Shown here piece by piece: positions 4,999 through 9,613 of a stretch of 9,613 nucleotides of DNA. A program made the position numbers and the translations under genes. The DNA lies in NCBI GenBank assembly GCA_004525685.1, contig SPBW01000079.1:1-9613 (forward strand). The letters are read 5' to 3'. The stretch is from Candidatus Atribacteria bacterium. Lineage in GTDB: Bacteria; Bipolaricaulota; Bipolaricaulia; UBA7950; UBA9294. The stretch's first letter is position 1. Each line of letters opens with the position of its first letter. The notes beneath the pieces are model-generated. The model searched no databases and was not told where the DNA came from. It was given only the letters and a program-made list of their open reading frames with translations.

Positions 4999-7182
4999 GT
5001 GACTGAAAAAGCGACGAAATCGCGGCACTCAGGCATGCAACGAAGCACCCTTGTCTTCGTCGTGCTGTTTCTTGTCGGAGCGGCATGTGTAACGTACTTC
5101 ACGATTGACTACAAGCAAAACCCCTCCCGTTTGAGCAAAGAGGCTCGGTCTGAAGCGAACATTATTACAGGGGACATCGCAGACAAGATCGAGGCGGAGC
5201 TCAAGCAGGTGGAGTCGCAGGTCCTCAAGATCGCAGACCGTCTCGCATCCGGAGAACTGGATCGAGACAGCTTCAAAGCAGCTTGCACCCAGGAACTGAC
5301 ACAGAGCCCCGGACTGTACGGGCTATGGACTGCGTTCGCGCCGCTCTCGACAGCCCAGCCGGATCTATTCGATCCGTACTGTAGGCGACAGGGTCAAGAG
5401 ATCGTCTGTGAAGAGACTGCGCCATATGTTGATTATACCGCTGCCGACGCTGGGCCGGTGTTCGGCGCTCAACGCACGCACTGGTATCACGTACCGATGG
5501 AGCGGGGCAACGCGTGGGTCGAACCGTACTTCTGCACAGAAGGCGAAGCTCTCATGGTGACCTACGGCGTGAAAGTACAGCTGTCGGATGCGGAGAACAA
5601 CCGCGATGCGGTGATGGGCGGCGATCTGTCACTCGATCGACTGAGACAGCTGCTTTCACAGTTCTCCATTGGGAGTACGGGATACGCGTTCATCCTCTCT
5701 GAAGAGAAGCGGCTGATCGCCCATCCGAACCGGGACTTTCTGGGCAAAACGATCGATGAGATCCTTGCCGATTCAACCGCGCCGCGATTGGAAGCAAGCG
5801 CGCTGCGAACGATCCATGCGACCCTCTCTGAGGGAAGTATGCAGGGAGTGGGGCTAGGTCTAGAGGACCCTGAAGATACTCAGTACGTTCTCTGGCACAG
5901 ATCGATCGATCCGAACGGTGCCAATTGGACACTCGCCACGGTGTTTTATCCAGAGGAGATCGTTCAGACAAACACCGCAGAACGCCGATCAAAGGCAGCG
6001 ATTCTTCTCTCGACGTTTCCGCTTGTCGTCGGCCTTATCGGGTGTCTCATCCCTCAGCGCTTCGGACGCACAAGGCTCTTGGTAGTCACCGCAACGCTAA
6101 GCCTGATGTTCGTTGCCGGGATTAGCTTTCTCTGGCTCTGGTCGCTTCACTACCCGTCTCAGACTAACGATGAGAGCTTTCTCGTTCGCAACGAAACCAT
6201 GACCAACGCAGTCCTCGCACACATCCTCCCCGAATCTCTCGACAGCGAGAGCACCGTCTCCCTCAACTGGGAGTCAACGGATCGCATTACCACAGGTATG
6301 TTCGTCCAGTCAGCCAAGTTTCTCGGGCCGCACAACGTTGCAGTGACCGGATACATCTGGCAGAGATTCTCCGATGGAAGGAACCTTGAAGACATTCCCG
6401 GCGTCGTGCTCCCCGAGGCAGAGGACTTCTCCATAGAGCGCGTAGCATCTGGTGACGACTTTGTTCGGTGGTATTTCGAAGCCAATCTACGCCAGTCATT
6501 CGACTATATCACGTACCCGGTCGATCGCGAGACGATTTGGATTCGCCTGTGGCCGGCCAACTTTGACGAGGGCGTAATCCTTGTTCCCGACTTCGCGGCC
6601 TATGAAAACATGTCGCTAAGCGAGAAACCGGGATTGGAAATGGATTTCGTGCTTGAGGGGTGGGATAGCGTTGGCACTCACTTCAGCTACCGCGCCAACA
6701 GCTACCGCGCCAATTTCGGGACAGCCACGTACGCGGCGCACAACAATCGCCCTGAGCTGTACTTCAACATCGACATACAGCGGAAGTTCATCGGTCCGTT
6801 CGTCGCCGATCTGCTGCCCATGCTGGTGGTCGCGGGCCTCCTCTTCGCGGTCGTACTGATCGAGACCCGAAAGACCACAGACGGGCTACTCATGTGCAAC
6901 GCCTCAAATCTTCTCGGTCACTGCGCACGGTTCTTCTTCGTGGTGATCGTGTCGCATGTCTATGTGAGAGAAAAGTTGGCCGTGCCACAGATCGTCTACA
7001 TCGAGTGGTTCTACTTCACCATGTACGGCTTACTGCTTCTGCTGTCGCTATGTGCGGTGAGCTTCGCGCGGGAGAGGCACATTCGACTGGCTACGCTTGA
7101 GGACTCACAACTGGTGACCTGGGCCTACTGGCCAATGACCCTGGGTGTCTTGTTCTTGATCACGCTAAGGACGTTCGTTTAG
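4999..7182 (+). CDS. Cache-domain membrane receptor fused to a pentameric ligand-gated ion channel-like module (727 aa)
   Basis: The start is a GTG with GGAGGA at 4988-4993, 5 nt upstream. Residues 1-15 are basic and 16-36 form a signal-anchor helix. Residues ~40-320 are a periplasmic Cache sensor, with WYHVPMERGNAWVEPYFC at 162-179, GGDLSLDRL at 207-215 and GSTGYAFILSEEKRLIAHPN at 225-244. Two helices follow at ~333-351 and 358-382. Residues ~390-595 form a second extracytoplasmic, beta-rich domain: VTGYIWQRFSDGRN at 449-462, FDYITYPVDRETIWIRLWP at 501-519 and VLEGWDSV at 551-558. The YPVD resembles the Pro-loop of pentameric ligand-gated channels, with no flanking Cys pair, as in prokaryotic members. 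Then come M1 (598-621, with a mid-helix Pro), M2 (~627-655), M3 (~665-690) and M4 (703-724). Helix parity puts both ectodomains outside and leaves the C-terminus outside, as in this channel family. It likely senses a small ligand. The Cache call is secure; the channel call is by motif and topology only. Confidence 0.82.
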   Translation: MTEKATKSRHSGMQRSTLVFVVLFLVGAACVTYFTIDYKQNPSRLSKEARSEANIITGDIADKIEAELKQVESQVLKIADRLASGELDRDSFKAACTQELTQSPGLYGLWTAFAPLSTAQPDLFDPYCRRQGQEIVCEETAPYVDYTAADAGPVFGAQRTHWYHVPMERGNAWVEPYFCTEGEALMVTYGVKVQLSDAENNRDAVMGGDLSLDRLRQLLSQFSIGSTGYAFILSEEKRLIAHPNRDFLGKTIDEILADSTAPRLEASALRTIHATLSEGSMQGVGLGLEDPEDTQYVLWHRSIDPNGANWTLATVFYPEEIVQTNTAERRSKAAILLSTFPLVVGLIGCLIPQRFGRTRLLVVTATLSLMFVAGISFLWLWSLHYPSQTNDESFLVRNETMTNAVLAHILPESLDSESTVSLNWESTDRITTGMFVQSAKFLGPHNVAVTGYIWQRFSDGRNLEDIPGVVLPEAEDFSIERVASGDDFVRWYFEANLRQSFDYITYPVDRETIWIRLWPANFDEGVILVPDFAAYENMSLSEKPGLEMDFVLEGWDSVGTHFSYRANSYRANFGTATYAAHNNRPELYFNIDIQRKFIGPFVADLLPMLVVAGLLFAVVLIETRKTTDGLLMCNASNLLGHCARFFFVVIVSHVYVREKLAVPQIVYIEWFYFTMYGLLLLLSLCAVSFARERHIRLATLEDSQLVTWAYWPMTLGVLFLITLRTFV

Positions 7183-7458
7183 CTGCATCCCATTGAGACA
7201 GGCCGACTGGTTTCAAAGGCAGAGTGTGCTTCGCGACATTGCGCGACTAGGGAACGTGACGTTGGCGACGAGAGAATCACGCGGTCGTATCCAGGTTGGC
7301 CTTCGAGAAGCCCATATTGCGAGATTCAAGTTGGGGCTCCGCGCATTCACGAGCAAGACAGAATCCCTACTCGCTTGGAGTTCCACGCCTTTCTTGGGTG
7401 CTACGGGATCTACGACGAAGACACAGTGATCGACTCTTGCGCAATTGTCATGCACTCA
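7183..7458. other. Intergenic stretch between convergent genes, no convincing gene
   Basis: About 276 bp lie between the end of the channel gene and the first repeat hairpin. A plus-strand TTG-started frame (7193-7429, 78 codons) has a moderately protein-like sequence (LRDIARLGNVTLATRESRGR), but no SD and no third-position bias, so I do not call it. I see no intrinsic terminator with a T-run after the channel stop. Confidence 0.4.
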
Positions 7459-7517
7459 GAGAATGCTCCTGTGTAGGAGCATTCTCACAAAGCAACTCGC
7501 TCTCAAGAGCGAGTTGC
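7459..7517. repeat. Two-hairpin repeat element, copy 1
   Basis: Hairpin A pairs GAGAATGCTCCT (7459-7470) with AGGAGCATTCTC (7475-7486) around a GTGT loop, 12 bp without mismatch. Hairpin B pairs GCAACTCGCTC (7492-7502) with GAGCGAGTTGC (7507-7517) around a TCAA loop, 11 bp. The same A-then-B order and arm sequences recur at 8546-8731. Neither hairpin is followed by a T-run. Hairpin B covers the last codons and stop of the acetyltransferase gene. Confidence 0.8.
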
Positions 7518-8399
7518 CCGCCACCAAGGCGTGCGTCCACCACAGACTTCGAATCCCGTCGATAGGTAGAAGGCCAGATCCGAGCCAACGTAGGCAATCG
7601 TCGCGCCTTCGGCTGCGCATCGACGGATGGACTCCATGACGCACGCTTTCGCCAGACCCATGCGACGATAGTCGGGGTCAGTAGCCACCGGTTCAACGTA
7701 ACAGGCTGTGCTACCGGGCACGGGCCACATGCCGCAGAACGAGACGTAGCTACCATCTGGCGCAACGGCAACAATCGTCAGATCGCGGCGAACGCCGGGG
7801 ACGGACACCTTGCGTCGACGGTCTTCAAGTTCGTCTGCCGGTGGCTCGCCCTCATGATTGAATCCGCGATGCATGACGCGGTGCACCTGGGTCACATCGA
7901 ACTCGTCGGCCAAGCTCTGGAGCCGGAACCCTTCGGGTAGTTGAGGTGCCGCAAACGGTTCGGGCACGATAAATCGCGATAGGGCCTCGGCATGTTGCGG
8001 CCTTGGCTCAAAACCCAGTTCCGCAGCGATGACGCCTAGATCGGAATCGCTGTCATCAAGATGCACGTAGCATCCATGCCCCGCCCTGAAATCACCGATC
8101 AAGCTATCGGCAGCATAGTCCAACACCTCGCGCTTCAGGCGTGGGTAGCCTGGGTCGAGTTGCACGTGGTTTGCTCCCACCTTGTCCTCGTAGAGAACCG
8201 CAGCGACGATTTGCCCATCATCTTCCCAGATGGGGATCTTGCCCAAGTTCTCTCTATCCAACATGGGATGGGAGTGCGCATACTCCCATCGAGGCTGCAG
8301 CCAGTTGCGCGGAGGATCCGCCTGGTAGAGTGCAATGAGGAAGTCGTTGATGGCTTCGTAGTCTGTCTCGTGGTCATACTGCCGCATGCGGATGGTCAA
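7503..8399 (-). CDS. GNAT-family N-acetyltransferase, tandem-domain type (298 aa)
   Basis: This is a predicted cytosolic acyl-CoA-dependent acetyltransferase. The C-terminal GNAT domain spans ~154-290. Its cofactor-binding motif is clear: YVEPVATDPDYRRMGLAKAC at 234-253, with RRMGLA as the pyrophosphate loop. AYVGSDLAFYLSTGFEVCG at 269-287 forms the last strand-helix pair. Residues 1-150 look like a second, degenerate GNAT-like domain (IPIWEDDGQIVAAVLYED at 55-72, ELGFEP at 127-132), as in two-domain members. The substrate cannot be inferred. I chose a TTG start at 8399 because AAAGGA ends 7 nt upstream and the protein then begins TIRMRQYDHE, typical for the family. An ATG at 8387 and an ATG at 8456 are alternatives; the extra residues from 8456 look non-coding. 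The gene stands alone between copies of the hairpin repeat, and its final codons (RATRS and the stop) lie in hairpin B. Confidence 0.85.
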   Translation of the reverse strand: MTIRMRQYDHETDYEAINDFLIALYQADPPRNWLQPRWEYAHSHPMLDRENLGKIPIWEDDGQIVAAVLYEDKVGANHVQLDPGYPRLKREVLDYAADSLIGDFRAGHGCYVHLDDSDSDLGVIAAELGFEPRPQHAEALSRFIVPEPFAAPQLPEGFRLQSLADEFDVTQVHRVMHRGFNHEGEPPADELEDRRRKVSVPGVRRDLTIVAVAPDGSYVSFCGMWPVPGSTACYVEPVATDPDYRRMGLAKACVMESIRRCAAEGATIAYVGSDLAFYLSTGFEVCGGRTPWWRATRS

Positions 8400-8506
8400 G
8401 ATCGATTCCTTTCGTGCAAACAAGTTGGGAGATCTTCCACGACGAAACGCGATCAAGCAATCGAACCCAGCAAAGCATTCGGTCCCAGCTCAAAGCCAAG
8501 AGAACT

Positions 8507-8552
8507 TCAGCCGCCCACCCTAGAGAATGTCAGCCGCCCACCCTAGAGAATG
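8507..8552. repeat. 23-bp unit repeated twice in tandem
   Basis: The 23-bp unit at 8507-8529 is repeated without change at 8530-8552. It begins TCAGCCGCCCACCC and ends AGAGAATG. Its last bases are the left arm of hairpin A, so the second unit runs into a complete hairpin while the first carries an orphan arm. Confidence 0.85.
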
Positions 8553-8570
8553 CGGTGCAACCGCATTCTC
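8546..8570. repeat. Repeat hairpin A, copy 2
   Basis: GAGAATGCGGT (8546-8556) pairs with ACCGCATTCTC (8560-8570) around GCA, an 11-bp perfect stem. Compared with copy 1, the outer GAGAATGC/GCATTCTC is kept while the tip differs on both arms in a complementary way. Confidence 0.8.
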
Positions 8571-8645
8571 CAAGCGACTCATGCCTGCAGGAGTCGCCGC
8601 ATTCATTCCAAGCGACTCATGCCTGCAGGAGTCGCCGCATTCATT
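8570..8645. repeat. 38-bp unit repeated twice, carrying a variant of hairpin B
   Basis: The 38-bp unit at 8570-8607 is identical to 8608-8645. Each contains GCGACTC, a 10-nt loop region and GAGTCGC, a 7-bp stem (8574-8580 with 8591-8597, and 38 bp further on). This corresponds to hairpin B with the third base pair changed from A-T to G-C on both arms. Each unit ends with CGCATTCATT, which looks like a decayed right arm of hairpin A. Confidence 0.85.
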
Positions 8646-8677
8646 CCAAGCAACTCGTGCCCAGCACCGCCGCCGCC
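8646..8677. repeat. Truncated hairpin B copy ending in a CGC-rich run
   Basis: CCAAGCAACTCGTGCCCAGC at 8646-8665 matches the left arm and loop of the complete hairpin B at 8707-8731. After GCAC the right arm is replaced by CGCCGCCGCC, so the hairpin cannot close. It is probably a product of recombination or slippage within the array. Confidence 0.6.
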
Positions 8678-8678
8678 A

Positions 8679-8731
8679 GAGAATGCGGCTCTGCCGCATT
8701 CTCCAAGCAACTCGTGCCCAGCACGAGTTGC
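8679..8731. repeat. Two-hairpin repeat element, complete copy 3
   Basis: Hairpin A pairs GAGAATGCGGC (8679-8689) with GCCGCATTCTC (8693-8703) around TCT. Hairpin B pairs GCAACTCGTGC (8707-8717) with GCACGAGTTGC (8721-8731) around CCA. Both stems are 11 bp without mismatch. The order and orientation match copy 1 at 7459-7517. The element ends 7 bp before the stop codon of the minus-strand 150-residue gene. Confidence 0.85.
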
Positions 8732-8738
8732 CAGTTGC

Positions 8739-9191
8739 CTAGCGCCACAACTCCTTCTCAGCGTCTTGTGGCGAGAGCTGGAAACACTGTCTGCCCGCAC
8801 CGTGCGACCAAGTGTAGCCATAGGGCGTATCGCGACTTCCTGTGTCGCTCTTACTTGAGAATACGGCACACAATTCGAAGAGATCATCGCTCACTACGCG
8901 ATACTCGTACAGCACGCCTGTTTCAGGATCAATCAGCTCAAGCGCAATCGGCTCCTGTTGAGCCAGCTCATCGAGCGACGAAGGCAGCCGATTCTCCCGC
9001 GTCCAATAGACGTCCACTGTATAGGCAAGCTCCCGCAAATCGGCCACACGCCGCTCGTCGAATCTGTACTGCCGCTCCTGAGCGGGTGAGTCCATCAAGA
9101 ACACGCCGCCAATGATCGCAGCCACGACGATAATGGCGAAGCCCATGGCGACGACTGATCTGATGGAAAGACGTTGTCGCTGCGTCTTCAT
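8739..9191 (-). CDS. Membrane-anchored hypothetical protein (150 aa)
   Basis: A basic N-terminus (MKTQRQR) is followed by one hydrophobic helix at ~12-33, and the remainder should lie outside the membrane. The soluble part opens with a helix (RVADLRELAYTVDVYWTREN at 48-67) followed by RLPSSLDEL at 68-76. It continues with DPETGVLYEYRV at 88-99, ELCAVF at 106-111 and a C-terminal RQCFQL at 134-139. Cys108 and Cys136 could form a disulfide. The helix, LP-containing turn and DP-TG-Y-Y pattern recall small pilin-like or DUF-type envelope proteins; the function is unknown. The start at 9191 is chosen because its ATG overlaps the TGA of the upstream DUF5671-like gene as ATGA, indicating translational coupling; a longer frame from 9248 would run deep into that gene. 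The two proteins probably act together in the envelope. Confidence 0.78.
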   Translation of the reverse strand: MKTQRQRLSIRSVVAMGFAIIVVAAIIGGVFLMDSPAQERQYRFDERRVADLRELAYTVDVYWTRENRLPSSLDELAQQEPIALELIDPETGVLYEYRVVSDDLFELCAVFSSKSDTGSRDTPYGYTWSHGAGRQCFQLSPQDAEKELWR

Positions 9192-9613
9192 GATGGACTC
9201 TTTTCTTCTTGCCGCAGATCCCACAGGTAGTAGCCAAAGATGCCGCATGCAATGGCGGCCACGGTGCCAACCTTCAGCGCGAAGCGAAGCGACAGCTCGC
9301 CGCCGAGGAAGCTATATACGAGCGCAGTCAGGTCGCCGATGATCACGGCGGCAGCGACGAACAGCGTCATGTAGGTCAGCCATTTGCGAATCTTGGAGGC
9401 ACGTTTGCTGGGGTCGCGCTTGATCGATCGACCGATCAGCATCGACAGATACAAGAAGATCGGGAATGCAATGACGAGCGACGCGATCGAGAAGCGCATC
9501 GCTTGCCGCGCTGAATCGACAACATCGTACATCGCCGCCGGATCCGGCAATCCGATATTGATGAACTGGAAGATGAGGCGTCCCAGATTGAACGTCGTCA
9601 GATAGAGCGTCGT
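9188..9613 (-). CDS. DUF5671-like multi-pass membrane protein, C-terminal part (cut by the right edge)
   Basis: The frame is open from the window edge to a TGA at 9188, giving 141 residues without the N-terminus. The in-frame TTG at 9550 is unlikely to be the true start because protein-like sequence (TTLYLTTFNLGRLIFQFINI) precedes it. Helices are visible at ~40-60, ~78-101 and ~110-132 of the visible part. Between them are the basic loop GRSIKRDPSKRASKIRKWLT at 61-80 and the segment GDLTALVYSFLGGELSLRF at 93-111, ending in GYYLWDLR at 127-134. This matches my memory of the DUF5671 family of bacterial membrane proteins of unknown function. Its stop overlaps the next start as ATGA, so the 150-residue protein is made from the same message. 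Confidence 0.8.
   Translation of the reverse strand, partial: TTLYLTTFNLGRLIFQFINIGLPDPAAMYDVVDSARQAMRFSIASLVIAFPIFLYLSMLIGRSIKRDPSKRASKIRKWLTYMTLFVAAAVIIGDLTALVYSFLGGELSLRFALKVGTVAAIACGIFGYYLWDLRQEEKSPS

Noticed and set aside
7213..7455. 80-codon minus-strand frame between the channel and acetyltransferase genes.
   Set aside because: It has no SD, no family resemblance and an overlapping equally weak frame on the other strand; most likely chance.
7459..7517. Hairpins as intrinsic terminators for the convergent genes.
   Set aside because: Stems are strong but no T-run follows on either strand, and the same hairpins recur elsewhere as repeats. They might still stop transcripts by another route.
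7492..8731. Hairpins as integron attC sites flanking a one-gene cassette.
   Set aside because: The bracketed single gene suggested it, but the expected RYYYAAC and GTTRRRY core sites are absent, the stems are perfect without the usual bulged bases, and no integrase is visible.
8507..8731. Repeat array as a CRISPR.
   Set aside because: Units differ in length and sequence, are directly adjacent without unique spacers, and no cas genes are present.

Overview
The window is bacterial DNA of moderate GC content. It holds three minus-strand genes on the left, a plus-strand unit in the middle and three minus-strand genes on the right. No marker gene fixes the organism. The DUF5671-type membrane protein at the right edge would fit several lineages, Chloroflexota among them, but this is only a weak hint. 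Shine-Dalgarno (SD) sequences are good in front of most genes, GTG and TTG starts occur, and a near-consensus sigma70-type promoter is present.

Left block (1-4087, minus strand). Three closely spaced genes form a likely operon. In transcription order they are an 832-residue protein I do not recognise, a 296-residue nucleoside 2-deoxyribosyltransferase-like protein, and the first 212 residues of a phospholipase D-like protein that runs off the left edge. The genes are 43 and 18 nt apart. A nucleotide-processing fold next to a possible phosphodiesterase or nuclease, behind a large unknown protein, recalls defence or stress operons, but the sequence does not prove that role.

Centre (4088-7182, plus strand). 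A roughly 400-bp divergent intergenic region carries two short perfect palindromes and a promoter (TTGACA, 18 nt, TATAGT). The promoter faces a 28-codon TTG-initiated reading frame with a perfect SD. That frame contains a run of seven G and ends in an ATGA overlap with a 108-residue frame. Sixteen nucleotides later begins the most striking gene, a 727-residue membrane protein. It has a periplasmic Cache sensor domain between transmembrane helices, then a beta-rich ectodomain with a YPVD Pro-loop motif, then four transmembrane helices. I read the C-terminal half as a divergent pentameric ligand-gated ion channel (pLGIC), so the gene is probably a Cache-channel fusion.

Right block (7183-9613, minus strand). 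A tandem GNAT-type acetyltransferase is bracketed by copies of a two-hairpin repeat. Hairpin A has GAGAATGC/GCATTCTC arms and hairpin B has GCRACTC/GAGTYGC arms. The copies keep base pairing through matched changes on both arms. The GNAT stop codon lies inside one hairpin. Further right, a membrane-anchored 150-residue protein overlaps by 4 nt the end of a DUF5671-like membrane protein that is cut by the right edge.
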